This document shows positions 1 to 7,072 of a stretch of DNA of 64,000 nt, one piece after another; the stretch's first letter is position 1, and each line of letters opens with the position of its first letter. Position numbers and translations under genes: made by a program. The notes below the pieces were generated by a model that saw nothing but the letters and a program-made list of their open reading frames with translations, did no database searches and had not been told where the DNA came from. The stretch is from an uncultured Acidobacteriia bacterium (lineage in GTDB: Bacteria; Acidobacteriota; Terriglobia; Bryobacterales; Bryobacteraceae): contig CAIYHG010000093.1 of NCBI GenBank assembly GCA_903925975.1, positions 1-64,000 of the forward strand, read 5' to 3'.

Positions 1-351
1 CCAACGGTAGCGACGCAAGGTAGCGCGGGCGCCTTTCTTCCTCTGCTCGCGGCGGCAACAAGAGACGATAGAGACTCCCAGGCGCGATTCGAACCGATCC
101 CCAATTCTGACGCAATCTGCCCGCCCGCTTACCAGCCTCATCACGCGCGAGCGCCGCGCCCCGCGGGAGGACGGCAGGGTTGGGATTTGAGGACGCCGGC
201 GATGGATAGCCGGGACAGGTACTCACAAGCGTGGCGAGCGCGAAAAGCCGCTTGCTGCCCCAGCCGAAGACAAGCGAATCGGCGGCTGATCGCGCGAATA
301 GCCGACTCCGGCGCCTCTCTGCCGCCGCCCGGGCGCGGCGGGCGTAAGTCC
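1..351. other. Intergenic leader without a recognisable gene
   Basis: No open frame here looks like a protein on either strand. A short stretch near 85-97 resembles a tRNA T-loop read on the minus strand, but no matching stem or acceptor arm can be built. The segment probably holds the upstream region of the fliW-csrA transcript; I see nothing else in it. Confidence 0.5.
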
Positions 352-379
352 TAAACTTTCCGGCCGCGACCGCCGATCT
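352..379 (+). promoter_or_regulatory. Candidate sigma-28 (FliA) promoter upstream of fliW
   Basis: TAAA at 352-355, a 16-base spacer and GCCGATCT at 372-379 match six of eight bases of the flagellar -10 element GCCGATAA. The spacing is identical to that of the better promoter upstream of flbD (7045-7072). The predicted transcript would start about 10 bases before the fliW start codon. The -10 mismatch makes this weaker than the other two flagellar promoters here. Confidence 0.45.
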
Positions 380-398
380 TCCGCACGGAGCGAATGTG

Positions 399-851
399 AT
401 GCCAATATTCGATACGGAGCGTTTTGGGCGTATCTCTTTTGAAGCGGAATCGGAAATCGAGTTTCCGGCAGGGTTGCCGGGTTTCGAGCGTCTCCGGCGT
501 TTCGTGGCGTTGACCCTGCCCGAAACGGAGCCGCTGATCTACCTCCAAAGCGTGGAGGAGCAGACGTGCCTTCTGACCGCGCCGGCCGGGGCGGTTGACC
601 CGGAATACCGGCTGTCGGCGGCCGCCGAGGATTTCGAAAGGATCGGGCTTCGGCCCCGCCGCGGCCCTGCCGCAAGCGACGGCGTCCTTTGCTTGTTCGT
701 GCTGTCGCTGCGCGAGCAGGGCGCTACCGCCAACCTGCTTGCGCCGATTCTGATCAACCCGCGCAACCGCAGGGGCGTGCAGGCGATCTCGCAGGAGGAA
801 TACTCGCACCAGCATGCGCTGGCGCCCTTAGAGGCCGCCGTATGCTCATGA
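399..851 (+). CDS. fliW: Flagellar assembly factor FliW
   Basis: FliW is a cytoplasmic protein that binds flagellin and antagonises CsrA, tying flagellin translation to its export. The 150-residue product has the family length and the N-terminal pattern of the family (FGRISF near residue 8, then FPAGLPGFERL). The ATG at 399 is preceded by GGAG at 387-390; a GTG at 396 is the alternative start. The end overlaps csrA by 10 bases, so the two are translationally coupled. The order fliW-csrA-flagellin is the arrangement of the partner-switching circuit studied in Bacillus. Confidence 0.9.
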   Translation: MPIFDTERFGRISFEAESEIEFPAGLPGFERLRRFVALTLPETEPLIYLQSVEEQTCLLTAPAGAVDPEYRLSAAAEDFERIGLRPRRGPAASDGVLCLFVLSLREQGATANLLAPILINPRNRRGVQAISQEEYSHQHALAPLEAAVCS

Positions 852-1273
852 TGTCGCGCCGCGAAGGGGAAAGCATTCTGGTCGGCGATGACGTTGAAAT
901 CGTGATCGCCCGGATTTCCGGCGCGCGCGTGAAGGTGGGGATTCGTGCGCCCCGGGAGACGCCGGTTATGGCGCGCGAAGCGCTGGTGGTGCGCGATGAA
1001 AACCGGGCGGCCGCAGCCGCCGCGCACGGCGGCCTCGTCGCACAACTTGTTTCGTCGTTGCGCGCTCCTCAAGTTTCGGCGCTCAGCTCCGATAAGGAAG
1101 CTGACCGGCAAGAAGCCGGAAATCGAAAACTGAAAGGAATTCAGTATGGCATTCTCGATCCAAACCAACGTCAACGCGCTTGTTGCGCAGGAAAACCTCA
1201 ACGTAAACAGCCAGTTTCAGAGCCAAACAATCCAGCGGCTCACCTCGGGCTACCGTATCAACCAGTCCGGTGA
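842..1273 (+). CDS. csrA: Carbon storage regulator CsrA with unusually long C-terminal frame
   Basis: CsrA is an RNA-binding dimer that blocks translation by binding GGA motifs near ribosome binding sites. Residues 1-62 align with the whole of a normal CsrA: MLMMSRREGESILVGDDV at the start, and the RNA-contacting arginine in VMAREA is R45, with one extra residue before it. Normal CsrA proteins have 60-80 residues. Here no in-frame stop occurs until 1273, giving 143 residues and a 128-base overlap with the flagellin gene in another frame. The extension is low-complexity and then arbitrary in composition. It may be a real extension, or a frameshift may have removed a stop: a neighbouring frame stops at 1131-1133, just before the flagellin start. 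Confidence 0.8.
   Translation: MLMMSRREGESILVGDDVEIVIARISGARVKVGIRAPRETPVMAREALVVRDENRAAAAAAHGGLVAQLVSSLRAPQVSALSSDKEADRQEAGNRKLKGIQYGILDPNQRQRACCAGKPQRKQPVSEPNNPAAHLGLPYQPVR
1069..1095 (+). promoter_or_regulatory. Sigma-28 (FliA) promoter of flagellin, inside the csrA frame
   Basis: TCAAGTTT at 1069-1076, an 11-base spacer and TCCGATAA at 1088-1095 are a near-consensus FliA promoter (consensus TAAAGTTT, N11, GCCGATAA). Initiation about seven bases downstream would give a flagellin leader of roughly 40 bases. The whole element lies in the open csrA frame, so flagellin can be transcribed on its own or by read-through from fliW-csrA. Confidence 0.8.
1094..1145 (+). promoter_or_regulatory. Flagellin mRNA leader with candidate CsrA-binding GGA motifs
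   Basis: The leader has three GGA motifs, at 1096-1098, 1118-1120 and 1136-1138. The last is the ribosome binding site AAAGGA, eight bases before the ATG. A five-base-pair hairpin (CCGGC at 1105-1109 with GCCGG at 1115-1119) presents the middle motif. This resembles the two-site CsrA control of hag in Bacillus. CsrA binding here is inferred from the motifs and from fliW-csrA next door. Confidence 0.45.
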
Positions 1274-2675
1274 CGACGCGGCGGGCCTGGCCATCGCGAA
1301 CAAGTTCCGCAGCGATACCGCCGAGCTCACTCAGGGCGTTCGCAACGCCAACGACGGCATTGCGCAGTTGCAGATCATCGACGGCGGCCTGAACAACATC
1401 AGCAAGATGCTCGACCGCATGAAGACGCTGGCGACGCAATCGGCGTCCTCCACGTACACGGGTGATCGCGGCACGCTGCAATCGGAATACAGCAAACTGA
1501 TTTCGGAAATCGACCGGCAGGCGAGTAACGTCGGGCTGGGCGGAGCATCGGGAACCGACCAGGGGCGCTTCGTGAAATCGCTGGGCGTCTATTTGGGCGG
1601 CGCCTCGCAGACGCAGGACAATGCCTCGGTGACTGTGGACCTTACCTCCGGGCGCGTGGATAGCGCCTCGCTGGGAATCTCCAGTACGAGCATTCAGGGC
1701 ACGATGCCGACCACCACGCTGGCCGCCGACGTCATCAATAAGAATGCCGCCAACGCCAAATTTCTGGAGAACACGAGCCAGAGCTTCACGATCGCCACGG
1801 CGGGGGTCGAAAAGACCTTCACAATCGACGGCGGATCCGACGGACTCACCAAAGACCAGTTCATCTCCGCCCTCAACGTACAGTTGAGCGGAAGCGGCGT
1901 TTCGGCTTCAGTAGACGCCACCTCCGGCAGCCTGAAACTGGCCAGTACGAACGGCTTTGTGTTCCAGGCCGTGAATGCGGGAACGGTTGCCGAAAACGCC
2001 GTAACGGCCGGGACATACCAGAAGAGCACGATAGTTTTCGACGGCGGCGTAGTGACGGACTACGATCCGGACTTGGCTGGCGGCGGCGCGGATTCCCGCG
2101 TGATGACAATCCGGGTGAATGGAACGGATCTCGCCGATACGGTCACCCTCGCCGGCGCGGCGCAGACGAAGGACCAGATCTTCACGTCGTTCAAGAACGC
2201 AGTGGCGGGAAGCGGCCTGGAAGTGATCCGGGTCGGGGACCACATGTACCTGCAGGGCGACAAGGCGTTTTCGGTAACCAATGTGTTCACCGACGACGGA
2301 GGAACGACCAGCGCCGGCGGACCCGCGAACCTGATGGCGAACGGGGCGCACGCCGGAGCGGGCACGGCGCCCGCCGCATCCGACGTGACCTCGGGCGCGA
2401 AGGACGCTCTGACGAAACTGGGCTTGGCGCTCGCCTCGCTCGGTACGGTGCAGGGCACGGTTGGAGCCGGCCAGAACATGCTGAACTATGCGGTGCGTCT
2501 GGCGCAATCGCAGATCTCCAACTTCTCAGCCGCCGAATCGCGCATCCGCGACGCCGATGTGGCGGCCGAAGCGGCGAATCTGACCAAGGCTCAGGTGTTG
2601 CAGCAGGCTTCGATGGCGGCGATGGCCCAGGCCAATTCCGCTCCACAGGCCGTGCTGGCGCTGCTGAGGGGCTAG
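1146..2675 (+). CDS. fliC: Flagellin
   Basis: This is the filament subunit, exported through the flagellar type III apparatus. Residues 1-140 form the conserved D0/D1 helices (INTNVNAL-like start, then RLTSGYRINQSGDDAAGLAI), and the last 70 residues form the C-terminal D1/D0 helices (SRIRDADVAAEAANLTKAQV, ending near SAPQAVLALLRG). Residues 150-430 are a Gly/Ala/Thr-rich variable surface region. The length of 509 residues is normal. The ribosome binding site is AAAGGA at 1133-1138. It is transcribed from the sigma-28 promoter at 1069 and followed by a strong terminator. Confidence 0.96.
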   Translation: MAFSIQTNVNALVAQENLNVNSQFQSQTIQRLTSGYRINQSGDDAAGLAIANKFRSDTAELTQGVRNANDGIAQLQIIDGGLNNISKMLDRMKTLATQSASSTYTGDRGTLQSEYSKLISEIDRQASNVGLGGASGTDQGRFVKSLGVYLGGASQTQDNASVTVDLTSGRVDSASLGISSTSIQGTMPTTTLAADVINKNAANAKFLENTSQSFTIATAGVEKTFTIDGGSDGLTKDQFISALNVQLSGSGVSASVDATSGSLKLASTNGFVFQAVNAGTVAENAVTAGTYQKSTIVFDGGVVTDYDPDLAGGGADSRVMTIRVNGTDLADTVTLAGAAQTKDQIFTSFKNAVAGSGLEVIRVGDHMYLQGDKAFSVTNVFTDDGGTTSAGGPANLMANGAHAGAGTAPAASDVTSGAKDALTKLGLALASLGTVQGTVGAGQNMLNYAVRLAQSQISNFSAAESRIRDADVAAEAANLTKAQVLQQASMAAMAQANSAPQAVLALLRG

Positions 2676-2741
2676 TTTAGGGGCGCGCCGGCGGCGCGTT
2701 CCGGGCGGCGGCGTGGAAGGCGCCGCCGGATAAACAGAAGC

Positions 2742-2772
2742 GGGGCGGGCTTAGGCCCGCCCCGAGGCTTTT
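2742..2772 (+). terminator. Rho-independent terminator after flagellin
   Basis: A perfect nine-base-pair GC stem (GGGGCGGGC at 2742-2750, GCCCGCCCC at 2755-2763) with loop TTAG is followed by GAGGCTTTT. It separates the abundant flagellin transcript from fliD. Confidence 0.75.
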
Positions 2773-2833
2773 CCCCGGCCGAAGAAAGGGGCGGGCCGAG
2801 TGGGGCATGCCTCCATTCGGCCCGGAGCTGCTT

Positions 2834-4171
2834 ATGTCGACTTCGAGCACGACTATCTTCAGCGGCAACAGCCGTTACGCGCAGGACTTTACGGCGGTAA
2901 TCAGCCGCGCGGTGGCGATCGCTTCTCTGCCGATCACGCAACTGAACAACGAGAAGACGAACCTCACCGCGCAGCAGGCCGAGTTGCAGACAATGAACTC
3001 AAGAGTGAGCGCGCTCGAGACCGCGATTCAAGGCGTGGAGAGCGCTCTCGGAGGCGCGTCGTTCGAAGCGGTTGTGTCGGACGATTCGAAACTCGCCGCT
3101 ACCGTATCCGATGGGGCGGCTGAAGGGGTTTACACCGTCGACGTCGTCGATCCCGGGGCGTATGCCTCCAGCATGACCAGCTCGAGTTGGGACTCTGCCT
3201 CGGGGACGCGCTCGTACGCTCTGAGTTTCGGCGGCGTGTCCTACGCGTTCTCGCCGCAGGATAATAGCGCCGCATCGATAGCTGCGGCCGTCAACGAGAA
3301 GTTCAGCGATAAAGTGAGAGCCGTTGTCGTGAACGCCGGCAGCGCGGCGAGTCCCGACTACCGGATTTCGCTTCAGGCGGTAAAGCTTGGCAACTACACT
3401 CCGGATCTGCTGGTGGACGAGGCGAGCAAGCAGAAACAACAGGTCGCCGGCGCCGAAGCGAGCTATATAGTGAATGGCTCGGGCGTGACGGTGCATAGCT
3501 CTTCCCGGAATATCACAATTGCGACGGGGCTCTCTGTAACGCTCAAGGCGAAGGACGATGGCAGCCCAGTCAGCATCACGCTGACTCGTTCCACGGGGGC
3601 GGTGGCCGACGCGCTTGCCACTTTTGTCACGGCATACAACGGACTAGTGGACGAACTGGACGCCCAGCACGGCTCAGACGCCGGCGCGCTCGCCGGAGCG
3701 ACCATCTTGGGCGATGTTTCCGACGCGGCGAGCGCCATAGCGACCTACGTTGGGAGCGGCGAGGGCATCCGGTGCCTGGCCGATCTGGGGCTGGAACTGG
3801 ATAGCGCCGGCAAGATGAATCTGAACGCGTACAAGCTGATGGCCGCTGATTTGACGGCATCTTCCGAGGTGACAGCCTTCCTTGGTTCGACGGCGAAGGG
3901 CGGCTTCTTGAAATGGGCCGCGGACCGCATCTCCGTTCTCCAGGATTCGGAAACGGGCCAGCTAGCGGCAGCCGAGGCAACGGTGGGAGCGCAGATAGCC
4001 GATGTGGCGTCGTCGATCTCCGATCAGCAGGCCCGCGTAGACGAGATTCAGAAGAATATGGAGGAGCAGATGGCCACTCTTGACGCTCTAATTGCGAGCC
4101 TGGAGCAGCAATACACCTACATTTCCGGCATGTTCACTTCCATGCGCGACGCGAGCAGCCAGTATGCCTGA
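2834..4171 (+). CDS. fliD: Flagellar hook-associated protein 2 (filament cap, FliD)
   Basis: FliD caps the growing filament and folds incoming flagellin. The 445-residue product has the FliD N-terminal coiled-coil region (residues about 10-100, with PITQLNNEKTNLTAQQAEL), a middle domain, and a C-terminal helical domain ending QQYTYISGMFTSMRDASSQY. I chose the ATG at 2834 because GGAG lies nine bases upstream; an ATG at 2807 would add nine residues. I see no sigma-28 promoter of its own, so expression may depend on read-through from fliC. The stop overlaps the next frame by eight bases. Confidence 0.92.
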   Translation: MSTSSTTIFSGNSRYAQDFTAVISRAVAIASLPITQLNNEKTNLTAQQAELQTMNSRVSALETAIQGVESALGGASFEAVVSDDSKLAATVSDGAAEGVYTVDVVDPGAYASSMTSSSWDSASGTRSYALSFGGVSYAFSPQDNSAASIAAAVNEKFSDKVRAVVVNAGSAASPDYRISLQAVKLGNYTPDLLVDEASKQKQQVAGAEASYIVNGSGVTVHSSSRNITIATGLSVTLKAKDDGSPVSITLTRSTGAVADALATFVTAYNGLVDELDAQHGSDAGALAGATILGDVSDAASAIATYVGSGEGIRCLADLGLELDSAGKMNLNAYKLMAADLTASSEVTAFLGSTAKGGFLKWAADRISVLQDSETGQLAAAEATVGAQIADVASSISDQQARVDEIQKNMEEQMATLDALIASLEQQYTYISGMFTSMRDASSQYA

Positions 4172-4457
4172 GGACAACGGCGCAAGGGCCGAGCGTATTC
4201 GGGAGGCGATCGTCTCGGAAGAGTACGGACTCGCGCTCCGGTTGTGGGAAGCCTGGGTATGTGAGCTACGGGCGACGCCGGTCGCCGAGGCTCGCGCCGG
4301 CGAGTTCGGCGAGGCCCAGGCGCTCATAGAATGGAGCCGGGGCGTGTTGGCGGGCGCGCGGGCGCGGCGCCGCGGGTCCATGGCGGCAGCGCGGGCCGCA
4401 GGCGCCTACGCGGGCGCCGGGCAACGTCGCGCCAGCGTAATACGCACCTGCGGGTGA
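4164..4457 (+). CDS. Small hypothetical protein in the fliS/fliT position
   Basis: This 97-residue frame starts inside the fliD stop region (ATG at 4164, fliD stop at 4169-4171), a coupling typical of flagellar chaperones. Residues 1-60 are acidic and likely helical (AERIREAIVSEEYGLALRLW); the last 35 are Ala/Arg/Gly-rich. I do not recognise the family. Position suggests a FliS- or FliT-like export chaperone, but there is no motif to support that, and the C-terminal half may be poorly conserved or not real. Confidence 0.5.
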   Translation: MPEDNGARAERIREAIVSEEYGLALRLWEAWVCELRATPVAEARAGEFGEAQALIEWSRGVLAGARARRRGSMAAARAAGAYAGAGQRRASVIRTCG

Positions 4458-5080
4458 AATGGCAGCGGGGTGCGTTACGGAGGGTCTGCCGGCACCCAGC
4501 CAGGGAAGCGGAATTAGGGACGTGCGCCGGAAACGGGCGTTGACGTCGGGGAGGATGCTCGTTCGTCTCCGAGAGCGGCGCGTGAACGCCCGACCGAGTG
4601 GGCAAGCGGGCAGACGCCATGCCGCCGCAAGGGCGGCTTCGGGAAGTCTGCCGCCATGGAGTAGCGAAGTTCCGCCGGCCCTACCGGCACGCCCAGGCTC
4701 AGTGGGGCGAGAGGGCGTTGGACCAGGCGCCTAGAGCAGGCCGCGCCAGCGGCGGCCATCGCCGTCCGGCTCTACCCACCGGGATTGCCGAGCGCGGAAT
4801 CCGGAGGGCCGGGCTGCTGGAGGAATGAATGCGGTAGGCCAGGACAGGCCCGCTGGGCCATCCCGCCACCATGCTATCCGCAAGGCTGCCGCGCCACGCC
4901 GGTTCCAGAGTACCTTCCAGGGGTCGATTGCCTCGCGGCTCGCGCGTAGCGGCGGGTCCACTCGTTGTCGCCCGCCGGGCGCTGGCCACGGTCATCCCAT
5001 CACCGGGGCGCTCGGCCTGTTCCCTGGCAGGCTTTTCGTTGCGCCTCAACGCGCGCTGAACCGGCCCGCGAAGGCGTCCT
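4458..5080. other. 623-base gap between convergent flagellar operons, no gene seen
   Basis: The segment is GC-rich and open in several frames on both strands, but none of the translations looks like a protein (Arg/Ala/Pro/Gly-rich, with no motif). It lies between the end of the fliD transcript and the end of the motA-motB transcript. Inverted arms ACGCACC (4442-4448) and GGTGCGT (4469-4475) span its left edge. No clear terminator, repeat or RNA gene is visible. It could be the remains of a lost gene such as fliS. Confidence 0.4.
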
Positions 5081-5893
5081 CTAATGGGCGCGAACATCCC
5101 CGGCGGTCCGGGCAGCGGCAGGGAAAGAGCCGCGCGGCTCCGTGCGGATCGCTTCCGCGGAGAGCAACACCACATCCACCCGGCGATTGTGCATGCGTCC
5201 GGCTTCGGCTGAATTGTCGTCAACCGGCGCATTCTCGGCATATCCGGCAACGGACATGCGTCCTGTGGGAATTCCGAGTTGCCGGCTGAAGAGTTCCAGC
5301 ATGGCGATGGCTCGCGCCGCGGAGAGTTCCCAATTGCTCCGGAATCGGGAATTATGAATCGGGATCGAATCCGTGTGCCCCTCCAACCGGAGCGGATTTG
5401 GAACCGCCCTTATCTCGGAAGCGATCCTGGCCAGTGTGGGGAGGCTCGCGATAGTGATCTGGTCGTCTCCGGAAGGGAAGAATGCGGCCTCGCGGAGGCT
5501 GATGACCAAGCCGCGCGGCTCAAGGGAAAGCTGGACCGTGCCTGCACGCAGTTCGGGCTGCAGCCCTCGTTCGAGCGCAGCCTTGGATTGAACCAGGTCG
5601 GCGGGGTGGACCGCCGCCGCGGGGTCCGGGGCGGGGGGAGTGTTTGCGGGCGAAACTACAGCTTTTTGGGGGGGCGTTCTGTCGCGCCCGAGAATCTCGG
5701 AGAGGGCCGTGCTCATGGGGCCATGCGCGAGCGCCTGCCGGACAGACTCGGAGACTTCTCTGGCTTTGCCTCTATCCGTTTGCGTCGAGGCGAACATTAC
5801 GACGAAGAACGCGAACAAGAGCGTGATGAAATCGGCGTAGGATACCAGCCAGCGATCGTGATTTTGGTGCGTGGGGGGCGTGCGCCGTCTCAA
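5081..5893 (-). CDS. motB: Flagellar stator protein MotB
   Basis: MotB anchors the stator to peptidoglycan and forms the proton or sodium channel with MotA. The 270-residue protein has one N-terminal transmembrane helix with the channel aspartate in SYADFITLLFAFFVVMFA (about residues 18-36), a Pro/Ala linker, and a C-terminal OmpA-like peptidoglycan-binding domain (LEGHTDSIPIHN, then SNWELSAARA and MHNRRVDVVLL). Its start overlaps the motA stop by four bases (ATGA), so the two are coupled. It is the last gene of the flbD-motA-motB operon. Confidence 0.93.
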   Translation of the reverse strand: MRRRTPPTHQNHDRWLVSYADFITLLFAFFVVMFASTQTDRGKAREVSESVRQALAHGPMSTALSEILGRDRTPPQKAVVSPANTPPAPDPAAAVHPADLVQSKAALERGLQPELRAGTVQLSLEPRGLVISLREAAFFPSGDDQITIASLPTLARIASEIRAVPNPLRLEGHTDSIPIHNSRFRSNWELSAARAIAMLELFSRQLGIPTGRMSVAGYAENAPVDDNSAEAGRMHNRRVDVVLLSAEAIRTEPRGSFPAAARTAGDVRAH

Positions 5894-6777
5894 TTCCGGC
5901 CTCCGGCCGCCGCCGAAATGCCGGAGACGGCGGGTGGACGGGGCGCCCGGGCCGCACTAGCCGGAACGCCCGATCCGGCGCTCTCGTAGGGTTCCAGTTT
6001 GAGCCGGATCAGAATGGGATTCAGCCCCTCGACGATCCCTTCCACGCCCAGAAGGGTCATTTCCATCAACAGCGTCTGTTGTTTCATGCGGGCCCGCAGC
6101 TTGTTCGCCGCGGGCAGAAACAGAATGTTGGCTGAACCGACTCCGTAGACCGTGGCAACGAACGCCACGGCGATGCCGTGGCCCACGGCTTGGATGTTCT
6201 CCAGGTCCTTCATTACCTGGATCAGGCCCATAACCGCTCCGATAATGCCGATGGTGGGCGCATAGCCGCCCGCGGTTTCCCAGACCTTGGCCTCCTCCTC
6301 GGCAGCCTGCTCGCGGAGGGCCATATCGTTCTCCATAATTCTGCGGATCGCCTCCATGTCCGTACCGTCCACAACCAGGCGCAGGGCCTTGCCGAGGAAG
6401 GGATCGGGCGTGTCCTCCGCGTCGGTTTCGAGGCTGAGCAGGCCGTTCCGGCGGGCTTTGACGGCGTAGCGGACGAAGTGGTCCGAAACAGCGCCGAAAG
6501 AGAGCTTCCGCTCGAGAAAGACGTACTTGGCGCCACGCGCCGCGCGGCGGATTACGGGAAACGGCGTAGTGACGAGCACGGCTCCGAAGGTGCCGCCGAG
6601 GACGATGAAGGCGGCCGTGACCTGGACCACATCCTGAAGTTTGCCCCGTTCCAGCAACAACCCTCCGAGGATGCCTGCCAGAGCCAGCGCGAGGCCCGCC
6701 AGAGTAGAGAAATCAATTTGCGTTTCGGCGGCTGCGGCGGGCGATTGCGTCCCGCGGCGCCTCAGGATTTCGGGCAT
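5890..6777 (-). CDS. motA: Flagellar motor protein MotA
   Basis: MotA is the inner-membrane stator partner of MotB. The 295-residue protein has four membrane helices: two near the N-terminus (LAGLALALAGILGGLLLE, then VTAAFIVLGGTFGAVLVT) and two after the cytoplasmic loop (GYAPTIGIIGAVMGLIQVM, then GIAVAFVATVYGVGSANILF). The loop carries the charged residues that contact the rotor. The C-terminus has a Pro/Ala-rich tail of about 35 residues. It lies four bases downstream of flbD and overlaps motB. Confidence 0.94.
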   Translation of the reverse strand: MPEILRRRGTQSPAAAAETQIDFSTLAGLALALAGILGGLLLERGKLQDVVQVTAAFIVLGGTFGAVLVTTPFPVIRRAARGAKYVFLERKLSFGAVSDHFVRYAVKARRNGLLSLETDAEDTPDPFLGKALRLVVDGTDMEAIRRIMENDMALREQAAEEEAKVWETAGGYAPTIGIIGAVMGLIQVMKDLENIQAVGHGIAVAFVATVYGVGSANILFLPAANKLRARMKQQTLLMEMTLLGVEGIVEGLNPILIRLKLEPYESAGSGVPASAARAPRPPAVSGISAAAGGRN

Positions 6778-6781
6778 GGAT

Positions 6782-7027
6782 CTAGCGGCCTCCGGCCCCG
6801 TTCCACTGGGGGCGGGGCTCCGCGTCGAGTGCCGCCGGTTGCGCCGTGGCCATTATCCTGCTCCGAAACTCGACAATACGGTCCACGATTTCGCCCTCCC
6901 GTTCGCGCACGCGGACGATGTGGCCGGTGACCAAGGTCAGCACCGTGTCGGGGGCGGCGTCCATGTGTTCGATTAGATCGGAGTTGAGAAAGAAAGGCGC
7001 CCCGTTTAGCCTCGTGAGCCGGATCAT
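6782..7027 (-). CDS. flbD: Flagellar FlbD/SwrD-family protein
   Basis: This 81-residue protein matches the small FlbD family: MIRLTRLNGAPFFLNSDLIE, then TVLTLVTGHIVRVRE and IVDRIVEFR. Members sit beside motA-motB; the Bacillus member SwrD increases flagellar power. The last 20 residues are a variable tail. GGGAGGG lies just upstream of the ATG. As first gene of the motA-motB operon, it is driven by the sigma-28 promoter at 7045-7072. Confidence 0.88.
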   Translation of the reverse strand: MIRLTRLNGAPFFLNSDLIEHMDAAPDTVLTLVTGHIVRVREREGEIVDRIVEFRSRIMATAQPAALDAEPRPQWNGAGGR

Positions 7028-7044
7028 CGGACCCTCCCGTTCCC

Positions 7045-7072
7045 TTATCGGCTTGGCGCCTACGCGGCTTTA
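7045..7072 (-). promoter_or_regulatory. Sigma-28 (FliA) promoter of flbD-motA-motB
   Basis: Read on the minus strand, TAAA (7072-7069), a 16-base spacer and a perfect GCCGATAA (7052-7045) form a flagellar promoter 18 bases before the flbD start codon. The -35 element overlaps the stop codon of the upstream GGDEF-like gene, so the two transcription units are tightly packed but separable. Confidence 0.75.

Noticed and set aside
80-100. tRNA T-loop-like sequence on the minus strand
   Set aside because: The flanking bases do not pair as a T stem and no acceptor or anticodon arm can be built.
4598-5250. Several long frames on both strands between fliD and motB
   Set aside because: Translations are Arg/Ala/Gly/Pro-rich with no motif, as expected for random frames in GC-rich DNA.
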